64,000 bases of DNA from Trogon surrucura (lineage: Eukaryota; Chordata; Aves; Trogoniformes; Trogonidae), in the NCBI GenBank assembly GCA_020746105.1, contig CM036623.1:1674001-1738000 (forward strand), read 5' to 3'. The notes under the pieces are model-generated. The model was not told where the DNA came from. It saw only the letters and a list, made by a program, of their open reading frames with translations, and did not search any database. Shown here one piece after another: positions 31,601-51,185 of the stretch (position 1 is the stretch's first letter; each line of letters begins with the position of its first letter). A program made the translations under genes and the position numbers.

Positions 31601-34600
31601 CTGACACAGTGACCCTATTCTGAGAGACAAACATTCCCCGACAACGGTTAAAACAACTGTTTTAGGAAATGGCTATCTTGGGAAAACCGTCTGAAAGAAG
31701 TGGACATCTCAGCTTATAACCTGAATAGTTTGAATATTTTTCCATGACTGCCTAACAGCATTAGTATGCATCTGATCTGACAGGCCTTTTTTTCTGTGAC
31801 GACCTACAAGGAGAACCCAGGCATGGGTTTACAAGGTGATAAAGAGGATTTTACATTCCATTTGAGTAGTGTCCGTGCATAACGGTGTAACACGGCGCAG
31901 GCTTCTCATGGTGTTCCTCCGTCAGACAGGGGGTGTGTGTGCCCAGAAGTCATCTCTGAAATGCTAAACTGTAGCTGCTATGTGCAGGGTCAACGTAGCC
32001 TGGGCTGGGGACCGAGGTGGGAGGTTGATTTTGTTGTTGTTAGCAGACTGGCCAGCTGAAAACAAGAAAGGGCTCAAGAGCTGTGCAGTGCTGATTCATC
32101 ACCTGGTCCATTTCATCTTGAGCATCTTATTTTACTTTTTTTGTTTGTTTTTTTTTTTTAATGAGCCATTTATAAATCTTCACGTCAAATGAAGATTTTT
32201 TTACATTTTACATTTAATTGTCCTACATTTAAGCATATAAATACATAGATTTCAGCCTATTTCATATTTCTGTTACAAAAGACACTACCTAGAAAATATT
32301 TCTTCCCAGTGAAACTGACTTGGATGAAGTATATGTAAAAGGGAAATGTCGTCTTCATAAAATAGGAATTCATAGCAAAGTGTTAATTGTTTTGAATAAG
32401 GTCCTAATAGTGATAACTTTCTCAGTTTTGGACATTTTTTCTAATCCTGCCTCTTGGAGCAGGGTAGCTGGGTATGAAGCTTCTCATGAATGAAGTGGCA
32501 TCTTTATTGACTATGGAGGTATAAAATTAGGATAAATACAGCCCTTTCCCCCTTGTAGTCAAGAAGGTGACATTTAATGTGCCTTGAGACCCGTTTTCTG
32601 AATAAGAAGCTAGAAAGCGTGAGTAAAAATGTTTCAGTGGGGCCCACCTCCAAATATTTTCCCATTATCTGTGGTCCTCCTTCCAAAACGTCAAGGTGTT
32701 TAATGCTTCGTTTTACTTTGTCTGGAAGTCAAGAGTAAAGAAGCTTCTCCGTAGACTCTGCAAGGAGAGGTGGACTACGCGTTGTTGGCATGCCCAGTTG
32801 AGCCTAAATCCTTCCGTAATTTCACTCTTCATCCTTGTGAGAAGCCTATCCAAACTGTAACAGAAAGGTACTCCCGTGCACTCCTTTTCTCTCCCTTGGC
32901 TGGCCTTGCAGAGAGGAAGCATTTCCCACGATGATTTTGAATATTCAGAGCCACCCAGGGGGACACAGTTGGGCACAGAGCATCCCTTTCACCCCAGGAG
33001 CCTCTCTCCTTCCCTGGCTCTTTATTATACCCCTTCTGCTTCCTTTACCCTCAGGAAGCCAGATGTTTTTAAAGAAGAAGGGACACAGAGCTTCCAGAAC
33101 ACTGCGGAGACAGGCCTACCAGATTGGTGAGCACCGTTTTTAAAACACTTGGGACGTTGAGGCACATGCATGCTCACAGGCAGGCTCGACTGGGTGTCTG
33201 TCAGTGCAGAGCTTGGAGCACGGATGCTGCCGGTGGTTGCCAGACGGAAGCAAATGGTGTTTTATTCTGTCCGTTACATGACACTGCCTTGTCAGTTCAG
33301 TTCTTAGGCACCAGTGCACTGTAGACATACATGGCTCCACAACGTTTGGTGAAATTGAAAATCTGTTCGTAGCAACAGTGTTTGCGTTACCTGTGCATAG
33401 CAGCGAACATCCCTATCCATCGAGGCTTTTCAAAGTAGAGCAAATCAGGAAGAAACCGGCTTGCAGGTAGAAGCAGAGTAGAACTCTAGGGAAGTCACCG
33501 TTACGACTCCTCAGTCATACCTGCATACTTGTTTTTCCATTACCATGCTGATCACCTCTAAAGCAGGCTAACTGGAATGTTGATGAAATCTCTAAATTAT
33601 CCACTACACTTTTTTTTTTTTTCCCAAAATGCACATACAGTGATATAGTAGATCTTATTTAAGGGGATGATTTAGTAATGTAGATTAATTTACAGACTTC
33701 TCTCCTATCACAGGCAGGCCAAAATGGCTGGAGTAATAGCACAGGGACAGTAAACCACCCATTGTTTTCTCCATGAAGAAACAGAAAGATTAGTTTCTGT
33801 AGTTTGATTCTTGTAGGAGTTAAAAAAGAAGGAGAAAACTAATGAAAAACCTATTGAAGGCTAGTACCTGAACATTTCAGTCACTCAGTATCCTCACCGA
33901 GGTTAATGGGGCTGTTTATATAGCAAAACATGGAAGGATTTAGCTGTAGCTTAACGTTTGCTTTACATACTGGAAGAACAAGTTTCTGTACTCATCACTG
34001 AATCAATCTGCCATCCCCCTCGCCTTCAAAAGACTTATTCTTGTTTAGGAATCAGTTGTTCAAATGCTTCTGCTCCCAGAGCAGGAGCAAATGCAAAGGA
34101 CATTTTCTCGCACCAAAAACATCTTTGTACTCAAATAGTCCAGCGTTGTAGAGACAAATGAAGTTCTAGTTCCTTCCATTGACTAACAGCTGTCAAAAAA
34201 TGACTTGCTGGTCTCAAACAGTGTAAGTTTCTGGTTTTTTACCTTCTCTTGACTTATTTGTAATCAACCGTAGTCTTCATGGAGAATTTTTGTTATGTTT
34301 TACTAAAAAAAAAATCAATGTCATATTTCATTTGACATTTTCTAAAAAATAACTATTTTTTTTTAAGACTTAGCTGATGACAGGGAATTTTTAAAAGCCT
34401 TTTTATATTGTCTCTGACCTGTGACTTCCAAGTCATTTTTCTTCCGGAGACAGACGTTTTTCCAAGTGACTAAGTTATGGTTCTGTAAGGTGGAGTTTTG
34501 CAGAGAAGACCTTCATTTTGAGGCATTGCCATTAGGGACTGCACTTCTGCCTGTCCTAGAGGCATCCATACTGTACTTCAATAGCAGTTACAGCTGTTTA

Positions 34601-36110
34601 CAGAAGGGAAGAATTACTTAAAATTCACTTAAAATTTATTTGAAGTTTACTTAAAATTGAAGCTAAAGCAAAATGAAGAGGCAAGAAATTCCATAATAAC
34701 AATACCAGATCACCATTTGTCAGATTTTGTAATACTATTTGCTTTGTGTAAGCAACTGGCACTGATTACATCAATCATAATATTTTAATTTTCAGTTATG
34801 TCATTATAAGCCAATTCTTATATTTCACGAGTGCTCCGAAAGAAATAACTGCAGAACCACGTTTACCCTTCAGACTCACCAATGCACGGTCATCTTTACT
34901 GATGAGCAATGTCTTTGGCATTGATTATTTTATTGTGTGGATTAATCTTCAGTCATATTATTTTGTTGAATATTTTCAACTCCAAAAGTGAAAACCTTTC
35001 AGTGAATCCATCCAGATACACTTCCTTCATAAGAAGGAAGACAAAATAGAAGCTATTATCTTTACCAGTGAAATCCCATCCGACTTATTGGAAAAACTGT
35101 GGATTTCTGGTAAGTATTTGGATAAGCTTCATTGTCCTCAGCCAGTAAAACGGCCGGGAATAATGTATTAATTAACGGAAACCAGCAGTTCTCAGGCTCC
35201 TTCTGACATTCAGTGTACACACACTAGCCTGGATTTGGAGCAGATGAAGTGCTCACGAGTTCGTACAGTAGCACGGCACCTGAAGAGAACAACTGTTGTC
35301 AAAGCTGTGGTTGCTTTCAGTATTAATGTAAAAAATCACTACAATTCACAGGCAAATGCTTGCAGAGGAATATGCACAAGCAACAGACAAGAGTGTGATG
35401 CAGGACAACAGCAACACGCATCCCACCTTCCCGTAGGAACGTGCTCTGTAGCACAGAAGCACCCGGCTTCTACAACGTGGGAGCTTTCCCAGTCCCACTG
35501 CCATGACTGTCGCTTTTTCTGAGCTCTCTGGTCTTTTGTCCTTCTGGCATACGTATGACTGGGAGTCTTGTGAAACAGCTCATGGAAACAGTGGAGTAAA
35601 ATGTGTTATCATCCAGACACAGAGAAAAAACTGAAGGTATTAGGCAGATCTCATGGTAGCTTCAGCAAAAGAGTCGAAGACCTCTAATCAAAGTCTGAGT
35701 TCTTCAATGTAACATGAAAAAGAATACTCTGTGAAATAGCAGCATCGATTAAAGGAGCAGCAAAAAGTAACAAAGACAGATTCTTTTATGTTGCTATCAG
35801 ATAGACAAAACTTACATAGTCATCTTGTACAAGCCAGAAGCTGCTGTAATTATTCCAGCTTTCCTCACAAGCTGGCCTGTAGTCTTAGGGAAAACATATT
35901 GCATCTGTTCAATGTGATCTAGGGGAATACCACAGAAGGTAGAAGAAGAAACATTATGAGAACATGATTCAATACACTGGAGAATTTTGAAACAAATACA
36001 GTTTCAGAAGAGTGCCCATATGTTCCTGCATACATCATTGAAATTGGATCTTCTTCTGCTTTGGAAAACCATACTAGTCACAACACAGAATTCCTATTGC
36101 ATTCAAATAT

Positions 36111-36160
36111 TCGTTCATTGAGTTACATTCATTGAAATACGTTCATTGAATCACATTCAA
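36111..36160. repeat. imperfect tandem repeat with TTCATTGA core
   Basis: Three units share TTCATTGA (CGTTCATTGAG, CATTCATTGAA, CGTTCATTGAA) and are followed by two CATTCAATAT-like variants. It is a minor decayed minisatellite. Confidence 0.7.
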
Positions 36161-37389
36161 TATTGCATTCTACACAAGTTGGGTTTTAGTTGGCTAAACC
36201 TAATATGGCATCTATTCATCTATTCTGCATCCTGTTAATTACCGATACGCAAAATACTCCTACTGGCTGTGAGGTGAGAAGTGGGTGACAGACTTTGTCT
36301 TTATGCCTAGCTGCATTCATCTATTCCTTTTGAAACCTGTCACCTCAGCCCAACGCGCACAAGAAGAAAAATGACAGTTAATCATAAAGGATCAAATCCA
36401 TATCCCATCTTTCCTCAAACAGAAATGTCATTGAGCTTGATGAGATCTCTGTCTCAGTACAGTAAGTACACTCCTTGGTTTTTGGATGAAAGTTTTACTT
36501 CAGTAAATTCTTTGTTGTTTTGGAGGTGGGTTTTTTTTCTGATATAGGACTAGAGGTTCGATTGGGATGTTTACATACAGAGGAAGTTTCTAGCAGCGCC
36601 TTGTACCTTAGTTAAATCTTTTCTTCTTATGGGAGATCTGTTTAACAAGAAAAAAAAAAAAGACCTCAGAAGATGCAAAACTAGCACAAACCGCTGTTCC
36701 CAGTGTGTGTGGGCATGGCCAGAATGTGCTAAACTCAGGGTACCTGCAGGTGGCCCAAAGCCTTTTGAGGTGTACAGCCAGCTGCTGTCGTTCAGAGGAG
36801 CAGCTGCCCTGCTTTGGTCTGTGGCGAGATTGGCGTAGGATCACTGCTCGCACTTTGGTTCTCACTACTGTGTCCAGGAATCTGTAGCTCCTCTGAATCT
36901 GCGAGGACGCATGTCAGCATGCAGCTGCAATACATGAGATGCTTCTGTACTCACAACGGACACTTTTGCATGCATCTGGTGCATTCTGGTGCAGCCGTAC
37001 CTTTCCGTATCTGTGTCCAGTATATCTATAAAGACACAGATTCAAGGTGCTGACCATGATGGTTTGCATGCACGGATTTTGCAAGTACAGGCTGCCAGAA
37101 GACCTGGGTTTATAAAAACTTGGGCTGAAGCACAGAAGAGTACAATAACCACAAGTTTTGCTATTAGTCACCCAACAGTAATAGCGGTATGTGGCGATGA
37201 ACAGCAAGGACTGGAAATGACTGTCAGGTAATGAGGTTAATTTGAGTAAATGAGACTTGTGGCAAAGAACTCGATGGAAATGGTCTTAGAAATCAGTAAT
37301 GAATTATGGATTTTATACTCCGACAATGGCTTGATAAGTCAGTCCTAAGGAAAATCACTAATTTTACTGCAGAGTGACAGGTGATGCAG

Positions 37390-37640
37390 GTTGCCATTTG
37401 TTGCTCTTTGTTTTCTGTATTAAATTATAAAGCTGAGCAGTTTAATTACATGTATCAAACTGCTGGTGTTAAGGGTTGTATCACAGAAAAGGCTGACAGA
37501 TCTGTAATTAATGACAGTGAAGCACAACAATAGGATCAACAGAATTGAATTAACAGATGTTGATTTCTATTTGAAAGAGAAAATTGCTCTGTGATTTAGG
37601 GTACGTCAAAATGGCACTTAAAACATAGAATTCTTTGGTC
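37390..37640. promoter_or_regulatory. candidate conserved non-coding element
   Basis: This block is rich in homeodomain-type cores (AATTA, TAATTA) such as TTTAATTACATGTATC and TGTAATTAATGACAG. It has no open frame and no repeat signature. The texture resembles vertebrate enhancers, but conservation cannot be tested from one sequence. Confidence 0.25.
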
Positions 37641-40600
37641 TTGACTGTACTGTAGTTCTTTCTTTTGAGAGAGATAAAGGAAAAAATCTCCTACGAGGCT
37701 GATGTCTTTTTTAATGAGATATTTTCTGGCTCAAGCTCTTAAGCTCGTTTATCTTTTCAGTTCAAAAACAGCTCACTAATCAAACGCTGCATAACCGTTT
37801 TCCACAAACTAGCTTTGGTAATCAGAATTTTTCATGAATCCAGAAGGTGTTCCTATTCTGGTATACTGCCATCCTGCGAGCCCTCTCTTCAAATTAATGA
37901 AATTAAGTGGCACATCAGCTGCGATGTCACGCATCTGCCTACTGGATTCTGCACATGCTGCTGCCACTGCACAGCAGATTCCCTCCAACTAATTTCCAGA
38001 TTGCACTGCTCATTCAGTTCCATAAAACTGAATAAAGAGGCTCAGGAAATTGAGGTAGTGAAGTAGATACTCTGTGTAACAGAGTGTGAAAGTTAGTGGA
38101 GAATCCAAGTATGGATTTAAAAGTATATGGACGCTTTATGCAAAGCGTTGTGTCTGCAGCTTCAAAAATGTATGTACAATGCACATAATATTTGTGCAGG
38201 CACAGTCTGCTGTAGATTGGGATTTCTGCTGTTGAGAGAGAGTTTGGATTTGTACTTACTCATCTATATGAATTATTTTGTAAACTGTGTGTAATCGTCA
38301 TAGAACAGATTTTCCTAGTTGTATTTACAGAAGATGCTGGGATGTGTTCTGAAACATACAGGGAGTGTAATTTTATTTTTTAATCAGTTGCAGGGTGTAA
38401 GAAAAGCACACTCCCTTCTTGTGCACGATGTCACTCTGACTTTGAAAATCACCCAATGAAACGGAGTAGTTTTGCCATCTGGAAATGAGACTTCCCATCA
38501 AAATCTACTTCATATTGATTAAGTTATTCACCATTATATTTACGCACCTGCTGCAGTTCTGCCCGTGGAGGAAAGAAATCCAAGAATAGCACTTTCACAA
38601 GACACTTTAAAGGATTTATCAAAGTAAATTACACCATTCATCTAGCTAATCCAGTGCCCTGTCCCTAGCGATGGCCAGGGCTTCAGAGTGTAGCTCCTGA
38701 TTTGTACCTGCTCAGGCAGCGAGTGTTATTTCTCAGCTCCGTGGTGATTTGTCACAGGCCTTTTAGAACAATCTTGTTCTGTTACACTGAAGTTATTTTG
38801 TCTAATCTTCTGGAAGTTAATAGTCTCCGATTATTTACTCTCTTTCCACGTCAATCCAAAGGAGAAGCTGCTCGTTGTCATAGAAGAGAAGAGAAATAGT
38901 ATCTTATTATCTAATTATATCAAATAATGTGTTAATAGGCAACTCAAATGATAACTCTCTGCAATAAATCCACTAACGGCAAGGAAACTGCTGCAGTGTT
39001 GATTGGGGATTACAGCAGGTGACTCCTGGAAGGAGTGTTTTGTGTTAATTGCAGAGTCGTGGGACTACCAGCCTCAAGTAGAATAGAAAGTTGTTAGACA
39101 GACCTGGGTGCCAAATCCGGCAAGAAGAGTTACGCTTTCTGCAAAGGCAAAGGAAAGAATTCTATAAATGTCTTCTCTCTTCAGGATAAAAACCAAACTA
39201 GCATAATCATTGAGTTTATTACAACAAAACTTCTATCGCACCCTTCGTTTCAGAAGAATTCAGTGCATTTTGCAACTGCTACGGATGATACACAGTGCTA
39301 TTGGTTGAATACAGTTTTAGTGGTAGTATTTTTCAACGCCTTGCATTATACAGATGGTGAAGAAAGGGATATATTGTACAGGTCATTCTGCTGGAAATGC
39401 TAAAATAATATGCACCGAGTCCACTAATCTTCAACTTTTTGCACGACATACAGTAAAAATGCTGTTATGATGAACTACTCCAGTGGTATGCTACCCTCAT
39501 AAACAAAGGTGTGAGCTGCGTCCTCAGCTGGTTTGAGTTTGAGCTTGTTTTGGTTTGGGTTTGGTTTTTTTTTGCTTTGTTAAGAAAATTTTTATATATA
39601 TATATTCAGTAGGTAAGTAGGAGCACTTATATTTAACAGCAGTTAAATATGGACTTGTTTGCTTTTTATTCTTCCTTCCATTATTCTCAAAGCACAGCCA
39701 AAAGCAAGAATGCTTCATAATCCAGAATTAGAATGTCCCCAAACAGGTGGTCTTGCTACCTATGAATAATTTTTAAATAATTAAGCGAGATAAAATGAAA
39801 GAGCCTGGAGCAAGCTCCAGGTAAGCTCCTCAGCTGCATTACAACATAATGAGAAAAATATGTTGAAAGCAGTCTCAGCCTAGTAATCGTGGCCTGAGTG
39901 TCTGACTGTCATCGAGCTTCAGGAAGGTCTATATCGAGCTGTGTAATGAACACATACTCCTTGCTGCGTTCCATTCTGCACCCTCCTTGGCAAGGATTAA
40001 GGAATACTTAGATCTGAAGAGACTTTTCCTGTTACAAACTCTGTAATAATCTTAAATAATATCTTACTACTTGCAGATTACTACTTAGGCAATCAACATG
40101 AAACAGTTGGTTCTGAAGAAGACACTGACAGTAGCCAACAACAGCCTCGCTTCTTTCCTCTTGCCTTTCTCAACTAGTGACAACTTGTGTTGGGTTTTGG
40201 GTAAAATGATCCCAGGGTTTCAGAAGGGGCGGCTCTGTCTCTGTTTCCTGAAGAAAGAGATGGTTTTGCTTAAGTCTGTGTGGTTTATATTTTCTCCCAA
40301 AGAGTTCAGCCATTCATTATAGGCCATTTAGAGTATCCAAGATAACCAGTATCCTAAACAAAAGTCATGGAGGCGTGCCACTATATCTGCAGTCACTGTT
40401 CCCTCTATAAGCATGATAGTGCATAATTCCATCTGATTGACTACAGCCTACACTATGGCACCAGCAATCTGCTCTTCTTTCTGCTATAGTTTCTTGTCAA
40501 TCTTTTACAAAGCAATATGGCCCTAAAGAGTGGATGTAACTCAACACAAATGGAAAAGTTTCGCAGGATGACCACACTGTGATGCCAAAGAAGATGCTGC

Positions 40601-41827
40601 ATCAGTCACTGGACGTGGTGGAGAAGGAGTCTGGAGTTTTTCTGCTTGTAAGGCGTGATGATGGCAGACAACACTTGAGGGATCTCCTGTGAGGAGACAA
40701 GAAGTGTGCAGAGTCACATGCACTCGAGATACCTACTCAGTGAGGGAGCGCAGTCTTCCATGTGTCCCATGAATTGCAGTTCACACAGCACCACATAATG
40801 CAAACTGCTGCTTCTGTTTCACTAAACCAGGGGCAAAGACGGGATGCTCGGAGGAGAGGATTTTTCTTTCTGACAGCTTTTGAAACATGCAGTTTCTGTC
40901 AGTCTCTGAAAGGTCAGCCAGGACTCGCGTAGTATTTCTAATTTCCCGGTTTCCAGGTTGAACCCCAAAATAACTGCAGTGATTCTATCTTTTAGGGAAA
41001 TACATAGTTCCCGAAGGATAGCCTACCTGCCACTAGCACCCTGCAGAGCCTTGGTGACCCATAATGGCACTTTGAAATTTTAGTGTGACAGTTAACTGAG
41101 GTGCTGTGTTCCAGGTGAAGTCCTTCGTACAGTCACTAGCATTGTTGGCTACTTCAACGTTTCCAGTTTAGATCTAAAAAAAAGTAAAGATACCAGTTAA
41201 TATTTCACTTTAAATATACTCAGCTTCTATCCTTCACCTTCACAGTTACACTTTTTGTATGGAAGAACATCACAGCTCCCGTTACCCTGTTTCTCATGAA
41301 GGTCGATAGATGCTTGGACAGGATGGATTGTGGTTTACTCCCACTTTTCAGGGCTGGAAGTTTAAACTGGAGCCTTACCCCCATTTTTGCATACATCAGA
41401 AAAGCTGGACAGGTAGTAGTAGTGCAGCCTGCTTGATGGCCAATAATTTTCATGTGTCAGATCCTTTTACGTAGCTCTGTCAGTTGATCTAAATCGTAAT
41501 TCGTGTTGCTACCTACTGTGCTAATGACATACTTTTAGACACTTGTGTTACTGTTCCTCAGTCCCAAGCCAAAAGTATCCCACTGTTCCTGCCACAAAGC
41601 TCTCAGAAAGGTGCCAAACCGTGTGGTGTTCCCTTAATGTAGTTGCAGTTCTTGACTGGAGTAGAGCCATGTGGAGTCTTAAGAAAGAAAAGATACAATC
41701 CTAGAACTGTGTCTGCTACTTAAGATATGTGGGGTATGTACAGCCGCGTGTGCGCACAGACACTGACGTACACCATAACTCCAAATAGTTCCGTGCCACT
41801 AATCTGCCTGCCTGTTCTTTTCTGTAG

Positions 41828-41915
41828 CCCAGATGATTTACTGAATGCACTGAATGAGGGTATCAGCCGTGCTGATGTGATCATTACATCAGGAGGTGTA
41901 TCTATGGGGGAAAAG
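41828..41915 (+). CDS. GPHN: gephyrin, window exon 8 (residues 550-579)
   Basis: The acceptor is TTTTCTGTAG, ending at 41827. The exon completes Asn550 and encodes [20 protein letters not shown] and [21 protein letters not shown] is the molybdopterin-binding motif of MoeA and MogA proteins, split here between two exons. The donor is GTATGC. Confidence 0.97.
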
Positions 41916-46714
<4,799 letters not shown>

Positions 46715-46779
46715 CCTGCCAACAACTTTTGCGACTCTGGATATTGATGGCGTAAGGAAAATAATCTTTGCGCTCCCAG
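46715..46779 (+). CDS. GPHN: gephyrin, window exon 10 (residues 604-626)
   Basis: This is a 65-nt exon with acceptor CCTTTTCCATAG, ending at 46714. It encodes [20 protein letters not shown] and the Pro of the PGNPVSA motif, ending on the first base of Gly626. The donor GTAAGG is strong. Confidence 0.96.
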
Positions 46780-47353
46780 GTAAGGTGTTTTATGGATTAA
46801 TTTTGTTGCCGTGCGTAATGATAGATGTGAAATAGAACAGGGAAGTTTCACAGCACCTACGTCTTGTGTTGGCATCCTTAAGTAAGGGACCTGTAAGATT
46901 TTCCTGGAAGTTTCACGAAGAGATGGACTTATAGGGATATACTAAGGAGTTCTTCCCTTTCCCTGCCCTCGGGATTTGCTGGTGTACAGGCTTGATAATT
47001 TCTTCCATCCGCGGGTTTTGTAAAATGGTGCTTTACAGGGGTGGGTTTTTTCCCCACAGTTCTCTCCACATTTCCCAGTAAATATTCTGTGTGTGTAAGT
47101 CAGTGAATCCACTCTGGCATCTTGAAAATGGAGACAAAACCAAGGCAGAAGCATGTCACAGAATATTCTTTTTTATCACGAACCAAAAGAGGGCAGCACC
47201 ATCTCACCCTCCTGCCGTGGGAAATTCCTTAGAGATCTGGCTACAAATGTCTGGCTGCCGTCCTAAATCAGGAGGAATTTATTTTATTCTTCTTGTTCTG
47301 GCTCTGCATGGATATTTGACCACACAAGGAATCCTGTTCTTGATAAGCTGGTG

Positions 47354-47397
47354 GTTTTCAGATATATCTCCAGTTGTTTTCAGATATATCTCCAGTG
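47354..47397. repeat. 22-bp tandem duplication (2 copies)
   Basis: GTTTTCAGATATATCTCCAG followed by TT, then the same 20 bases followed by TG. The two copies are nearly identical and adjacent. Confidence 0.9.
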
Positions 47398-47805
47398 CTT
47401 TTTTTCTCTCATTTTAGCTGCTGCAGTATATTTTTTTTTCCGGGCGAGAGATCAATGGAGCATCTGTCTGATTGTAGTATTTGTTTTAGACCTGTCATCT
47501 AGGGAAGTCCAGATGAGTGAGACAAGTGGTGTTTGACAGACAGTGGTCATAGATCTCTCTTGTGAGTCAACAGAAAATGTATAAATCCATGGAATTCTCC
47601 TGAGAATGTGTTAAAGAATTTTGCTGCTCTCTTAGGGAACTGAAAGTTATTTTTCCATAGGTCTTGGAAACCTTAATCGTGAATCAAAAGCCCTATCAGC
47701 TAGGACATACACCTGTACACAATAAACCCTGCCCCAGACAAATTTAGGTGTAAGACAGAAGGCAACGGAGGAGCGAAGCAAAATGGTGGGACCAGGCTGG
47801 TTTAA

Positions 47806-47925
47806 GACCAGTCTGGACGGGGCTCTGAGCAGCCTGATCTAGTGGGGGATGTCCCTGCCCATGGCAGAGGTGTTGGAACTAAATGATCTTTAAGGTCCCT
47901 TCCAACCCTGACGATTCTATGGTTC
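47806..47925 (+). mobile_element. CR1 LINE 3' tail, about 120 bp
   Basis: CTGGACGGGGCTCTGAGCAG, CCTGATCTAGTGGGGGATGT, CCCTGCCCATGGCAG, GGAACTAAATGATCTTTAAG, CCTTCCAACCC and a terminal GATTCTATGGTTCCATGG match a common bird CR1 subfamily tail in sense orientation. Confidence 0.93.
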
Positions 47926-48136
47926 CATGGCCTGAGGAACATGGGGCAGTTCTTCTCAGGGCAGGGTTTCAGCCACCATCAGCCAGGGCGCGTAGCTTCC
48001 GGCAGGTGTACTTACCACATGCCGCTCCAGTCTCGGGTGAAATGTTTCCTGTACGTAGCATGAAAAGCTCTTCAAAGTCCTTTAGAGTACAACTGCTATA
48101 AAAACATGAGATCGCTGTCAGCGTTTCAGAGAGTGA

Positions 48137-51010
<2,874 letters not shown>

Positions 51011-51185
51011 TGTCACCAGCAAGAGCGAAGCTTTGATGCATGTCCACATATCATTGACTGTATCCTGTAATATGCAACGGCACAGCTAGTTTTTCTGATT
51101 TGGATAAAAGTTGATCAGTATAGTCAACATCTTGAATTATATTTCAAATGGAATTTAAATAAATACCTTTTAAACAAAAAAAAAA
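51011..51185 (+). other. GPHN: GPHN 3' untranslated region, proximal form
   Basis: This AT-rich sequence follows the stop codon and leads to AATAAA at 51158-51163. From memory it closely resembles the mammalian GPHN 3' UTR. A genomic A-rich run (51174-51185) lies about 11 bases past the signal, so oligo-dT-primed cDNA ends mapped here could be partly internal priming. Further AATAAA hexamers at 51808 and 51873 could serve longer transcripts. Confidence 0.7.
51158..51163 (+). terminator. GPHN: polyadenylation signal AATAAA of GPHN
   Basis: This canonical hexamer is 148 bases after the stop codon and is the first AATAAA downstream of it. Candidate distal signals are at 51808-51813 and 51873-51878. 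Confidence 0.65.
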
